Shown piece after piece: positions 49,519 to 60,194 of a stretch of DNA of 64,000 bases. The notes beneath the pieces are model-generated. The model had not been told where the DNA came from. It made no database searches and saw nothing but the letters and a program-made list of their open reading frames with translations. Position numbers and translations under genes: made by a program. The stretch comes from Trichlorobacter ammonificans (GTDB lineage: Bacteria; Desulfobacterota; Desulfuromonadia; Geobacterales; Pseudopelobacteraceae): the NCBI RefSeq assembly GCF_933509905.1, contig NZ_OW150024.1:1662001-1726000 (forward strand), given 5' to 3'. Position 1 is the first letter of the stretch; each line of letters opens with the position of its first letter.

Positions 49519-50811
49519 ATGCAGACAAACGAAACACGACTTTATACAAATGCACCAATGCACACTCTCTTGTTTATTATCCTGGTTGCTATCGTAACAA
49601 TGTTGAGCGGCTGTGCCACGGAACGTAAACTTTTTGCCACCTACACCATGCCTCCTCAAATCGTTAGTAATGTCTCTGATGTTGCGAAGGTGGTCATCAT
49701 GCAACCCAAGGTGAAAGTACAATCGAATGTACCGGGCCGTTTTGATGACCTATCTGCTGCTTACCTAAAAGAGCGTTTAAGTGCCAAGATATACAATGAA
49801 CAGTATATTAAGGTCGCTGATGATTTGTACGGAAATGGTGGAGCAAAACTGAACAGCCTGACCGGGAGGCTGCCCGGCAGCTTCGGTCTGCGGCATGCCA
49901 GTTCAGAAAAAATGCTGGGAGCGCAAATCTCTATAGTTTCCGACCTTACGTTCCGTGAAAATCGAGGTACTGACGTGGTTAGCGTTGAATTAAAAACCGT
50001 TCCCTATGTCATTAAATACAGCAAAAAAGGCGTTCCCTCATCATCCGCAGACACCAAAAATGCTTCTGTCCGTCGCAAGGAAACAAAGGTTGATTATCGT
50101 GAACATACACTTGAAGGGAACCTTGACGTATCAATCAGAGGAGCCGACGGAAAGGTTTTGTATGCTAATCGATTTGAAAACCTAAAGGTAAACAGAAAAA
50201 CAGGAGGAGATACTCTTCAGGAAACCTCGCTACCGCTTTTCTCGCAATTGATGGCAGAGCTGATCGATGACTCCCTCGATACCGTGGTTAAGTCCATTAG
50301 TCCCTACAAGGAAACTCGCCCGCTTGTACTGAACGACAAGGGAGACCCGAAATCAATTACCCTGATGAAAGCAAGCGCCTACAGCGAAGCCATGGAAGCC
50401 TTGCAGCCGCTTGTTAAATCTTTTGAGGCAAAGCAGAAATCCGTAGAAGAAAGTATCAACAAGGCCTACGAAGACGAGTTGCGCAAACTTGAACAGACCA
50501 TCAAGGATCCCAAGGAGCTTGCCGCCGCAAGTATAAAAGCAAAGGCTGACAAAGATGCGAAGATCAAGGACGCAGGCAAGCCATTTGTGGCTGATTTTGA
50601 AAATATAGGTACATTGCATGAAGTTATGGGAGATCTTGAATTTGCTCATGAATATTACCGTAAATCGCTGGATCTCGACTCAACAAACATCCAGGTAGAA
50701 CAAAAGCTTGCCCAACTTGTTGCGATTAAAGACAAAGTCAAGGATATGAAGTTGAAAAAGCCTGAAAAAAGAACGACTGATTTTGACAGTAAAGAAAACA
50801 AAAGAAGGTGA
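49519..50811 (+). CDS. Uncharacterised lipoprotein with C-terminal TPR-like region
   Basis: A 430-residue lipoprotein; the lipobox is TMLSGC with Cys at about 32, after a longer N-terminus (an internal Met at 49558 would give a standard signal). Segment VAKVVIMQPKVKVQSNVPGRF...LKERLSAKIYNEQYIKVADDLYG again hints at a CsgG/LPP-like fold. A later part NKAYEDELRKLEQTIKDPKELAAASIKAKADKDAK is helical, and EVMGDLEFAHEYYRKSLDLDSTNIQVEQKLAQL reads as one TPR. The tail is strongly basic. Second gene of the operon, 15 bases after the first; it overlaps the third gene's ORF region and is followed 5 bases later by the preferred ATG. Confidence 0.7.
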   Translation: MQTNETRLYTNAPMHTLLFIILVAIVTMLSGCATERKLFATYTMPPQIVSNVSDVAKVVIMQPKVKVQSNVPGRFDDLSAAYLKERLSAKIYNEQYIKVADDLYGNGGAKLNSLTGRLPGSFGLRHASSEKMLGAQISIVSDLTFRENRGTDVVSVELKTVPYVIKYSKKGVPSSSADTKNASVRRKETKVDYREHTLEGNLDVSIRGADGKVLYANRFENLKVNRKTGGDTLQETSLPLFSQLMAELIDDSLDTVVKSISPYKETRPLVLNDKGDPKSITLMKASAYSEAMEALQPLVKSFEAKQKSVEESINKAYEDELRKLEQTIKDPKELAAASIKAKADKDAKIKDAGKPFVADFENIGTLHEVMGDLEFAHEYYRKSLDLDSTNIQVEQKLAQLVAIKDKVKDMKLKKPEKRTTDFDSKENKRR

Positions 50812-50816
50812 TTACT

Positions 50817-52259
50817 ATGCGCTCTTGCATGAAGAAAATGTTGATGCTGAGTTTAATGCTAGTTATGGCGGGGTGCGCCACCCCCACTACCAAAATAGCT
50901 ATCAAGCAACCAGGTGAGCTGAAGCTGACCGGTGTGAGCAAAATTGCCATTGCCGGATTCAATACCGTTGATAACCGCGAAATGGGGCGCTATGCGGCAA
51001 GCGACGACATGGTGAAGCTTGCGACTAAGGCGGTGCATGACATCTTTTATAAAAGCCCCTTCTATTCACTCGCTGACCCAGGCATTGAAAAGTACATTCT
51101 TTCAACGTCACGTGGTGGTGTTAAGGTGAAGCAGAAGATCGATGCGTTTGTCTATGGAAAATTGTGGTGGGAAGTTGCCCCACATGGAGAAGGCGAGTAT
51201 CACAACATCATTCCCAGCAAGGAAACTCTGGAAAGCTGGAAATACGTACGGTATCAATCCGGCACGACTAAGGATGGCAAGCCGGTTTACAGTACCGCTA
51301 GGCTAACCACGCAAATGAAGGATGAACCGATCGTCATCCCGTATCGTTCCGTCAATGCCGCGCTCATAATGAGTATTTCCATTTACCGTATGAATACGCA
51401 GGGTAAAATTGAAAAAATTACCCAGCTTTTTGAGATAAGTCGTGATGAAGCAATTCTGAAAAACGGCAAGTTGCTGTTAAAATCAGAGTTGGTTGGAAAA
51501 AAAGAGGCCCGGGACAAGGCGGCAATGCTGAAGACAAAGGAAGAGTCCGCCATAACTTCATTTTTTAATACGCTGGCAGGAAAGCAAGAGAGCATAAAAG
51601 TGACCGGCGATGTTACAGTTTCCAGAAACCTCACCACTATTCCTTCGTTGCTGAATTACCATATCAACTCATCTGAGCAAGCGATGAAGGAATTTAACAA
51701 AAAGGTGGTACCCCATGATGAGGAATTTGAGTTGGAGGTAAAGGCACCGGACAAAGTTACCAGGGAATTGATTCTGTATTCAGCCTATACTGCCAACATC
51801 AAATACATTGTTGAAAAAATTCTAACCCAGGAAATTAGCGAAGCAATGGCGCCGATATATGAGCGTCTGGATTTTAGAAAAGGAGTTGCCGAGGCCCTGA
51901 CCCGCAAACATAAACTTGACTTTGAACGGGAAAACGCTCTGAAGCCCCCCCAAGACCGCAAGCCCTACGTAGCTCCGGAACCTAGAAAAATTGAGGCCGA
52001 CGCTGAAGCCTACCTGGCGGCACGGGTCGACTATTTGTATAATCTTGCTCTTTCAGAAGAGGCGCTTGGAAACTTCGAACGTGCCTTACAGGTCTGGCGT
52101 TTTGCCTTCCACCACTATCGCCCAACCGACCTTTCATTTGCCGACGGGATCGGGCGGTGCCTCTTAGCCCTTGACATGGCTGACAAGCTTTCAGAGGCCA
52201 ACCTTGCGAAGATAGAAGCGAATAAAGGTGCATACAGCACCACCGGAGGGAGTAAATGA
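50817..52259 (+). CDS. Uncharacterised lipoprotein, CsgG-like N-terminal feel
   Basis: A 480-residue lipoprotein with signal MRSCMKKMLMLSLMLVMAGC (Cys20). After it, LKLTGVSKIAIAGFNTVDNREMGRYA resembles the opening strand of CsgG-type outer-membrane lipoproteins (IAVAxF), followed by KAVHDIFYKSPFYSLADPG. The C-terminal part has a TPR-like stretch (LYNLALSEEALGNFERALQVWRFAFHHY). ATG 50817 is chosen over 50808 because AAGAAGG ends 9 bases before it. The gene's end overlaps the next start by 4 bases, so the operon is translated as a unit. Function unknown. Confidence 0.7.
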   Translation: MRSCMKKMLMLSLMLVMAGCATPTTKIAIKQPGELKLTGVSKIAIAGFNTVDNREMGRYAASDDMVKLATKAVHDIFYKSPFYSLADPGIEKYILSTSRGGVKVKQKIDAFVYGKLWWEVAPHGEGEYHNIIPSKETLESWKYVRYQSGTTKDGKPVYSTARLTTQMKDEPIVIPYRSVNAALIMSISIYRMNTQGKIEKITQLFEISRDEAILKNGKLLLKSELVGKKEARDKAAMLKTKEESAITSFFNTLAGKQESIKVTGDVTVSRNLTTIPSLLNYHINSSEQAMKEFNKKVVPHDEEFELEVKAPDKVTRELILYSAYTANIKYIVEKILTQEISEAMAPIYERLDFRKGVAEALTRKHKLDFERENALKPPQDRKPYVAPEPRKIEADAEAYLAARVDYLYNLALSEEALGNFERALQVWRFAFHHYRPTDLSFADGIGRCLLALDMADKLSEANLAKIEANKGAYSTTGGSK

Positions 52260-53503
52260 AGATAGTATGCAATATTTTGGGCTTTTTTTTGTTGACACAG
52301 GCATTCTTAGTGACGACAGCTCCGGCAGCTGTCCTGGTGTCTCAGAATGTCATGGTTACCGTTGGCTCCGGCGAGACCCGGTACAGCGCTAAAAAGCATC
52401 TTGACGAACTGGCCCGCAAGGAAGCCGTACGCACCTACATAAAACGGCTAAACAGCGCGGTCAGCGAGTCAGTCCTGAAGGAAATGTCCGAAGCTCAGGC
52501 ACAATACGTTGTCTCTACAGTTCCGGGAGACCTAGTGGCCGATGGTGACGGCTACAGGATGCAGTTTACCGTACACCTGCATGAAGAGCGGATTGCCAGG
52601 GATCTGAGGAAGGCCGGCGTGGAGGGAGATGGCGGCTGGAGCCGGCGGCTGCTGGTGCTGGAGAGTCCGCCCTCCACCGGCAAACAGGAGCGCCTCTTTC
52701 AAAAGACCGGAGCCGGGGTGCGCTATACCAAACTTGTTCAGTATTACACCGACATCCAGCGCATCATCAAAAGCATTATCGTCAAAAAAGCCCAGGATCG
52801 CGGCATTTCAGTCGAGGATTTGACTAATCGTGACGGTTACCGGGAGTTTACCAGCAAAGACCGGCATCTGGTCGGAGTATTTTTTGACGCTACCTCATTT
52901 GATTTCAGGATCGACCACCAGCTTATCGACCGGATCAAGCAAGACATGCCTGACTCCCTGGTGCTTGAATACCGCATTGATGAACTGTTTCTTGATGAAC
53001 AAAATAGTACCGTCACGGCTGCCATATCAATGGATATCCGCAACCTGAAATACAACACGATGACCTCCCTGGGAGCACCGGCCCGTGATACACAGCCGGT
53101 TGCTTCGTTACAGGAAGAAGCTGTTTTATCCGCATTGCAGGTGGTTGTGGAAAATGCCATCAGTTCTCTGATGCATGAAGAGGGCGGTAAAACAATCACT
53201 GCCATGATCATGGCAGCAAACCGTGAAAGTGAGAACGCACCGGTATCGGTGAGCATTATAGGAGGGACGGCTCCCAAGCTATATCAGATCAAATCCGGCC
53301 TGGTGAAAAGCGGCATCGTGACGGCAACAGCGGCCGAAATTACTGGCAACCGTCTGAATTTGAAAATCTCCGGCAACAACATCAAAAGCGCAGACCAGTT
53401 TATTTTCGAGCATCTGTATCCTCTTTTCGAGACACTAAAAATCAGGCAACCTGGTGAAAAGCAGCTGGAGCTGTCAGGCAAGCGTGCCGTCGTTCGGCTC
53501 TGA
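52256..53503 (+). CDS. Uncharacterised exported protein, fourth of the envelope operon
   Basis: A 415-residue protein with a Sec signal (CNILGFFLLTQAFLVTTAPA) and no lipobox, so it is probably soluble in the periplasm or extracellular. The early segment VMVTVGSGETRYSAKKHLDELARKEAVRTYIKRLN resembles FlgT/LPP20-like N-terminal folds, in which an alpha-helix rich in conserved Ala/Arg follows a strand. Further on, DATSFDFRIDHQLIDRIKQDMP and EYRIDELFLDEQNSTVTAAISMDI alternate strands and helices. No catalytic motif was found. Together with three lipoproteins it may form an outer-membrane or trans-envelope assembly; this is inference from co-occurrence only. Confidence 0.65.
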   Translation: MKIVCNILGFFLLTQAFLVTTAPAAVLVSQNVMVTVGSGETRYSAKKHLDELARKEAVRTYIKRLNSAVSESVLKEMSEAQAQYVVSTVPGDLVADGDGYRMQFTVHLHEERIARDLRKAGVEGDGGWSRRLLVLESPPSTGKQERLFQKTGAGVRYTKLVQYYTDIQRIIKSIIVKKAQDRGISVEDLTNRDGYREFTSKDRHLVGVFFDATSFDFRIDHQLIDRIKQDMPDSLVLEYRIDELFLDEQNSTVTAAISMDIRNLKYNTMTSLGAPARDTQPVASLQEEAVLSALQVVVENAISSLMHEEGGKTITAMIMAANRESENAPVSVSIIGGTAPKLYQIKSGLVKSGIVTATAAEITGNRLNLKISGNNIKSADQFIFEHLYPLFETLKIRQPGEKQLELSGKRAVVRL

Positions 53504-53528
53504 CTGATTGTTCCGGAGGCATTAGATT

Positions 53529-53690
53529 GTGTGGTACGCCGAGAAACTGTGAAGGAGCAGTGGGGGTAAGTCCCACCTAACAAAGGCCTAGCAAGCTATG
53601 CTGGTCCCGAGTCATGTGTGTATTCCGTGAGGTATTCCTGGAATCATAAACAAGTCTACCGTGTCCACTGCGAGTTGCGTCTCAATTAGA
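53529..53690 (+). other. Possible 5' fragment of a group II intron
   Basis: The stretch begins GTGTGG, fitting the GUGYG 5' end of group II introns, and contains GGGGGTAAGTCCCACC, AACAAAGGCCTAGCAAGC, CCGAGTCATG and CCGTGAGG, which resemble domain I of bacterial group II introns. There is no reverse transcriptase and no 3' end. Assignment is from memory of motif style. Confidence 0.35.
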
Positions 53691-53711
53691 AACGGCAGGC
53701 CAAGAAACGCT

Positions 53712-53876
53712 TACCAAAACGGTTCCGGCAGGCTGGATGGGCTGCATGCCGTATCCATCACTACTTCCTACCGGCTCGTGCTGGACTTCCTGATCTGCGA
53801 GCAGGAGAGCGTGCCGGTGAATATTGTGAAAATCATGAAACAGCATACGAAACATGTATCCGGAGAAGCCGAATGA
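53712..53876 (+). pseudogene. Possible RelE/HigB-like toxin remnant
   Basis: The frame ending at 53876 encodes GRLDGLHAVSITTSYRLVLDFL and VPVNI, the strand pattern of the C-terminal half of RelE/ParE-type toxins (LxGxxxxSIxxxYRLxF...VxxVxI). No N-terminal half or antitoxin is present and the end is atypical. It follows the intron-like scar and abuts the next gene, so it is probably debris. Confidence 0.35.
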
Positions 53877-55138
53877 CCACTCCAGACGGTTCCCTGCATG
53901 AACTTGACCGGACGCTGCGGGAAGGGGTGGCGCTGCACGATGCCGGTCGTTTCGAGGGGGCGCTGGCGCTGTACGACACTGCCCTGATCCGCTGGCCGGA
54001 AGCACCGCTGCTCTGGAACAACCGGGCCACCACCTTGCTGGAAACGGCACGGTTCGAGGAGGCTGCCGCCAGCTACCGCATGGCGTTGCAGCTGGTCCCG
54101 AAGTTGCACGACGCCCGGGTGGCGCTGGCCACCTGTCTGCAGGCCCTGGGCCGGGTGGAGGAGGCGCTGGCGGAAACGGAGACGGTACTGGCCCAGGCGC
54201 CGGACCATGCCGAAGCCCACTGGAACCGGGCACTTGTGCTGCTGCTCACCGGCCGGTATGCCGAGGGGTGGCGGGAGTACGAGTGGCGCTGGCGAAAGCG
54301 GCGCTTCACCTCGCCTCCGCGCCGTTTCGTACAGCCCGTCTGGCAGGGGGAAGATCCGGCGGGCAGGACCATCCTGATTCATGCCGAACAGGGGTTTGGC
54401 GACACGCTGCAGTTCTGCCGCTACCTGCCGCTGCTCTGCGAGCGGGGCGCCACGGTGCTGTTCGAGTGCCACCCGCCGCTGGCCCCCCTGATGGCCACCC
54501 TGGACCCGCGGATTCAGGTCTACCCCATGGGGAGCCCGCTCCCTGCCTTTGACTGTCACCTGCCGCTTTTGTCCCTGCCGCTGTGGTTCAATACCACCGC
54601 CACCACCATTCCGGCCGCCATCCCCTACCTGACGCCGCCGGCCGACCGCCTCCCCTTCTGGCGCAGCCTGCTGCCGCAGGATGGTTCACTGCGGGTCGGC
54701 CTCTGCTGGGCCGGCAAACCCTACCCCGATCCGGGGCGCAGCATTCCGGCGGATTTGCTGGCTCCCCTGGCCGCTCTCCCCGGCATCACCTTCGTTTCAC
54801 TGCTGATCGGCGAGGGGCAGACCGCGCCCCCCCTTCCCCTGACCGACCTGACTGTGCTGATCCGGGACTTTGCCGACACGGCGGCGCTGATCGCCCAGCT
54901 TGATCTGGTGGTCACCATCGACACGGCGGTGGCGCACCTGGCCGGTGCCCTGGGCAAGCCGGTTCTGGTGCTGCTTCCCTGTGCGCCGGACTGGCGCTGG
55001 GGGCTGGCCGGAGAACAGTGCCCCTGGTACCCCACGGCGCGGCTGTACCGGCAGGAACGGCGCGGAGCGTGGAGCGACGTTCTGGAACAGCTGGTCAGGG
55101 ATCTGCGACTGCTGCGGCAAACTCGGCAGGGGTGTTGA
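53873..55138 (+). CDS. TPR-repeat protein with glycosyltransferase-like (GT9/GT41-type) C-terminal domain
   Basis: A 421-residue protein. Residues 10-120 are TPR repeats (LREGVALHDAGRFEGALALYDTAL, LWNNRATTLLETARFEEAAASYR, then HDARVALATCLQALGRVEEALAE). From about 165 comes a GT-B type domain: HAEQGFGDTLQFCRYLPLL, VGLCWAGKPYPDPGRS, DLVVTIDTAVAHLAGALGKPVLVLLP and CPWYPTARLY. This architecture is common for bacterial TPR glycosyltransferase-like proteins related to heptosyltransferases and O-GlcNAc transferases; acceptor unknown. Codon use returns to the GC-rich backbone here. It converges on mobA with a 44-base overlap. Confidence 0.85.
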   Translation: MTTPDGSLHELDRTLREGVALHDAGRFEGALALYDTALIRWPEAPLLWNNRATTLLETARFEEAAASYRMALQLVPKLHDARVALATCLQALGRVEEALAETETVLAQAPDHAEAHWNRALVLLLTGRYAEGWREYEWRWRKRRFTSPPRRFVQPVWQGEDPAGRTILIHAEQGFGDTLQFCRYLPLLCERGATVLFECHPPLAPLMATLDPRIQVYPMGSPLPAFDCHLPLLSLPLWFNTTATTIPAAIPYLTPPADRLPFWRSLLPQDGSLRVGLCWAGKPYPDPGRSIPADLLAPLAALPGITFVSLLIGEGQTAPPLPLTDLTVLIRDFADTAALIAQLDLVVTIDTAVAHLAGALGKPVLVLLPCAPDWRWGLAGEQCPWYPTARLYRQERRGAWSDVLEQLVRDLRLLRQTRQGC

Positions 55139-55739
55139 GGTTCAGGAAGCTGCGCCGGGCACCGGGAAGGGAAACCAGTTCCTCCCAGGGCAGCATGCGG
55201 CTCTGCACCCGGTTGAGCAGGTCCCGTATCCGTTTTTCGCCGTTCTCCAGCATCCGCTCCATCACCGGCAGGCAGCTGGTACGGTAGAGGGCGTGCAGCG
55301 GCTCGATGCCGTCCGGACTGAGCGGCACCACGGCATCGTATCCCGGGGCCAGGCCGCAGATATGCCGTACCAGTTCGGGACTCACAAAGGGCATGTCGCA
55401 GGCAACCACGAAGACCAGGTCGGTGGGGGCGTGATGGAGGGCGGCGTGGATGCCGGCCAGGGAGCCTTCTCCGGGATAGAGATCCGGCACGGCGGGACAG
55501 GGAAGGAAGGAGTACCGTTCGGGGTTGTTGGTCACCAGCAGGGTGCTGGCGAACAGGGAGGCCATGGGCTGGTACACCCGCGCCAGAAGCCGTTCCCCCG
55601 CCAGCTCAAGCAGGGCCTTGTCGGTACCCATGCGGCTTGAGGCGCCACCGGCCAGGATGGCGCCGGTGATGCCGGGAAGAGACGAAACGGGGATGCCGGA
55701 TTGTCCGGCATCCCCGTTGATGTGGGCAGCAAGCGGCAT
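55095..55739 (-). CDS. mobA: Molybdenum cofactor guanylyltransferase
   Basis: A 214-residue nucleotidyltransferase. LAGGASSRMGTDKALLEL is the GTP-binding signature, VVACDMPF the second motif, and the C-terminal FLNLNTPAEFA is typical. MobA adds GMP to molybdopterin to make the cofactor for DMSO-reductase-type enzymes such as formate dehydrogenase, which fits a selenium- and molybdenum-using anaerobe. The first 23 residues precede the family core and may be a start too early. It begins 9 bases after lysC on the same strand. Confidence 0.93.
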   Translation of the reverse strand: MPLAAHINGDAGQSGIPVSSLPGITGAILAGGASSRMGTDKALLELAGERLLARVYQPMASLFASTLLVTNNPERYSFLPCPAVPDLYPGEGSLAGIHAALHHAPTDLVFVVACDMPFVSPELVRHICGLAPGYDAVVPLSPDGIEPLHALYRTSCLPVMERMLENGEKRIRDLLNRVQSRMLPWEELVSLPGARRSFLNLNTPAEFAAAVADP

Positions 55740-55748
55740 TGCGGAGAA

Positions 55749-56963
55749 TCAGCCGGCCAGGCCGAACTCCTCGTGCAGCACCCGCACGGCCAGTTCGGTG
55801 TACTTCTCGTCGATCACCACCGAAATCTTGATCTCGGAGGTGGAGATCATGCCGATGTTGATGTTGTTCTTGGAGAGAGCGGCGAACATGCGGGTGGCCA
55901 CACCGGCATGGCTGCGCATTCCCAGACCGACGATGGATATCTTGGCGATGTTCTCGTCGGCCTGTACTTCCTTGGCCTGAACTTCCTTGGCCGCCTCGCT
56001 GGTGATCAGGAGCGCCTTCTTCAGGTCGGCCTTGGTGACGGTGAAGGTAAAGTCGGTGAGACCGTCGTGGCTCACGTTCTGAACAATCATGTCCACCGAA
56101 ATGGCTGCGTCGGACAGCGGGGTCAGCAGACGGGCGGCGATGCCCGGCTTGTCGGGTACCCCCAGAACGGCAATCTTTGCCTCGTTCTTGTCGTAGGCAA
56201 CTCCTGAAACCAGAATTCCTTCCATATCCGTATCCTCCCTGGTAACCATGGTACCGGTATTGTCGTTCAGGCTTGAGCGGACATGCACGTCCACGTTGTA
56301 TTTCTTGGCAAACTCAACGGAGCGGATCTGCAGGACCTTTGCCCCCAGGCTGGCCAGCTCCAGCATTTCGTCGTAGGAGATCTTCTCCACCTTGCGGGCA
56401 TCCTTGCAGACGTTGGGGTCGGTGGTGTAGACGCCGTCCACGTCGGTATAGATTTCGCAAACATCGGCCTTCAGGGCCGCCGCCAGCGCCACCGCCGAGG
56501 TGTCGGAACCGCCCCGCCCCAGGGTGGTGACGTTGCCGTCCTTGTCCATGCCCTGGAACCCGGCCACGATCACGATGCAGCCATCCTTCAGGTCGGCGCG
56601 CATCTTTGTGTCGTCAATGCTTTCGATCCGGGCCTTGGCATGGGTGCTGTCGGTGATGATCGGTACCTGCCAGCCCTGGTAGGACTTGGCCTTGTACCCC
56701 AGCGACTTGAGATGCATGGCCAAAAGGCCGATGGTCACCTGCTCGCCGGTGGCCACCACCACGTCGTACTCGCGGTTGTCCGGGATGTCGCACATTTCAT
56801 TGGCCAGGGCCACCAGCTTGTTGGTCTCGCCGGACATGGCGGAAACTACCACCACCACTTCGTTGCCGGCTTCGTAGGTTTTGATGATCCGTTTGGCAAC
56901 ATTTTTGATACGGTCCGTCGTACCCACCGATGTGCCGCCGTATTTCTGGACTACCAGTGCCAT
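55749..56963 (-). CDS. lysC: Aspartate kinase
   Basis: A 404-residue enzyme. VVQKYGGTSVG at the N-terminus, VVVVSAMSGETN, FQGMDKDGNVTTLGRGGSDTSA with the catalytic region, and DVDGVYTTDPN. Two ACT domains close the protein (AKIAVLGVPDKPGIAARLL and AKISIVGLGMRSHAGVA), indicating feedback control by lysine or threonine. It phosphorylates aspartate for the lysine, methionine, threonine and diaminopimelate pathways. ATG 56963 has AAGGAG 6 bases upstream; five codons upstream are also open. Confidence 0.96.
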   Translation of the reverse strand: MALVVQKYGGTSVGTTDRIKNVAKRIIKTYEAGNEVVVVVSAMSGETNKLVALANEMCDIPDNREYDVVVATGEQVTIGLLAMHLKSLGYKAKSYQGWQVPIITDSTHAKARIESIDDTKMRADLKDGCIVIVAGFQGMDKDGNVTTLGRGGSDTSAVALAAALKADVCEIYTDVDGVYTTDPNVCKDARKVEKISYDEMLELASLGAKVLQIRSVEFAKKYNVDVHVRSSLNDNTGTMVTREDTDMEGILVSGVAYDKNEAKIAVLGVPDKPGIAARLLTPLSDAAISVDMIVQNVSHDGLTDFTFTVTKADLKKALLITSEAAKEVQAKEVQADENIAKISIVGLGMRSHAGVATRMFAALSKNNINIGMISTSEIKISVVIDEKYTELAVRVLHEEFGLAG

Positions 56964-57029
56964 GCTGCGCTCCTTCACATGATTATTCTGTTACGGTACA
57001 AAGGTCGCCAAAAATACCAGAAACCCCTG

Positions 57030-57554
57030 TCAGGATACAAGTTTTTTCTTACGCTCGTCGCGCAGCAGCGCAAGAAGTTTTCTGCTCCGTTCTCCGTGGG
57101 CCGACAGGGTGATCCGGCGGTACTCCTCCCCCAGCCACTGGAAACTGGCGGCAAGATACTCCCCCGCTATGACACCGGGAATCCGTTCCGGCCACTCCAG
57201 CAGGCAGATGGCGTCTCCCCCCAGGCGGTCCAGCAGCCCCAGCTCCAGGGCATCATCGGCGCCCCGCAGGCGATAGCAGTCGTAATGCAGGATCGGCACG
57301 GTGCCCGGATATTCGTTAAGGATGGCAAAGGTGGGAGAGGCCACCAGGTTAGCCGCCTCCGGCGAGGCGCCGGCCACCACTCCCCTGACGAAACAGGTCT
57401 TGCCGCCCCCCAGTTCACCGGAGAGGGTAACGATATCGCCCGCCAGGAGCAGCCGTCCCAGGGAGGCGCCCAGGGCCTCCGTCTCAGCGGGGGAGACGGT
57501 TTCGAATTCGATTTCCTCGCCCCTGTCCGTGTGCAGGGGCTCCCGAGCGGTCAT
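57030..57554 (-). CDS. tsaE: tRNA threonylcarbamoyladenosine biosynthesis ATPase
   Basis: A 174-residue P-loop protein. Walker A GELGGGKT at residues 46-53, VASPTFAILNEY and HYDCYRL fit TsaE, which works with TsaB/TsaD to form t6A37 on ANN-decoding tRNAs. It is slightly long because of an N-terminal extension. It lies 6 bases after the CBS protein gene and 66 bases before lysC. Confidence 0.93.
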   Translation of the reverse strand: MTAREPLHTDRGEEIEFETVSPAETEALGASLGRLLLAGDIVTLSGELGGGKTCFVRGVVAGASPEAANLVASPTFAILNEYPGTVPILHYDCYRLRGADDALELGLLDRLGGDAICLLEWPERIPGVIAGEYLAASFQWLGEEYRRITLSAHGERSRKLLALLRDERKKKLVS

Positions 57555-57560
57555 ACGCGC

Positions 57561-58006
57561 CTACCCCAGCAGGGTGCGGATGATGTCGATCCGCGCCACG
57601 ATCCCCAGCAGCCGGTTATGCTCCACCACCGGCAACGCATTGACGTGGTGGCTGCTCATCAGGTCCGCCGCCTCGCTGATATCGGCGCCGGGAGCGATGG
57701 TGATCACCTCGTGCTGACAGATGTCGGCAACGGTCTTGCCCCCCATCTTCTTCAGCTCCCGCTCCAGCACTTTTTCCGACTCAAGGTAGATCACCCAGTC
57801 GAACAGGCTGATCACCGTGGGCAGATGCAGGCTCTTGCCCAGTTCGATCAGGTCCGACTCGGTGACGATTCCCACCAGGGCACCTTCGGCATCCAGTACC
57901 GGCACGGAACCGATCCGTTTGCTCACGAACAGGTCGGCCAGTTCGCGGATGGAGGTCTGGGGGGTGACGGTCACGACGTCGCGGGTCATGATATCGGCAA
58001 CGGTTG

Positions 58007-58010
<4 letters not shown>
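57561..58010 (-). CDS. CBS-domain pair protein
   Basis: A 149-residue protein with two CBS motifs (MTRDVVTVTPQTSIRELADLFVSKRIGSVPVLD and CQHEVITIAPGADISEAADLMSSHHVNALPVVE). Such stand-alone pairs bind adenosine nucleotides and modulate partners; the partner is unknown. It overlaps the nnr gene by 4 bases and precedes tsaE. Confidence 0.93.
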
Positions 58011-59595
<1,585 letters not shown>

Positions 59596-59599
<4 letters not shown>

Positions 59600-59976
59600 G
59601 CTGTCTCCAGAACCACCATGGCAACGGCATTGCCGCCGTCATGGGACAGGGAAAGGTGAACGACGGTCGCCCCCCGTTCTTCGAAAATCTGCCGGGAACA
59701 GCCGGACAGATGCAGCTCCGGTTTGCCTGCGGCTGTAGAACGGACTTCGATTTCCGTCCAGGAGAGGCCATCCCGCAGACCGGTGCCCAGGGCCTTCACC
59801 AGCGCCTCCTTGGCGGCGAAGCGGGCCGCATAGCTGGCCGCCGCCTGTTTGCGGGGAGCGCAGTATGCCTGCTCCGCCGGGGAAAACAGCCGGTCCAGCA
59901 GCCCCTGGTTCCCCTCATCGATGAACCGCTGGAAGCGGGCTATTTCAACCGTATCAACACCGATGCCGAGAATCAT
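59596..59976 (-). CDS. acpS: Holo-[acyl-carrier-protein] synthase
   Basis: A 126-residue enzyme that transfers 4'-phosphopantetheine from CoA to acyl carrier protein. MILGIGVDTVEIARFQR holds the metal-binding Asp, RFAAKEALVKALGTG the catalytic Glu/Lys, and HLSLSHDGG the C-terminal His motif. The ORF runs to 60021, but the family begins with MILGIG at 59976. Heads the run acpS-nnr-CBS-tsaE-lysC-mobA. Confidence 0.95.
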
Positions 59977-60194
59977 GTCACACCCGTTCCCTTCACGCCC
60001 CGACGGAGTACGGCCCGTCACGCACAGCTCCCTATATACTGCATCCCGGCGTAATTATCCACGGCGTTCCGTCAATGACGCTGCAGCGGGATTGCACGGC
60101 AGCGCACCAGCAGCGGATCGACCGGCGACAGACCGGAGAACGGCGTAACGGCAGTGGCGATCAGCCGGCTCCTGAAACGCGGCGGCCCGTTGGC

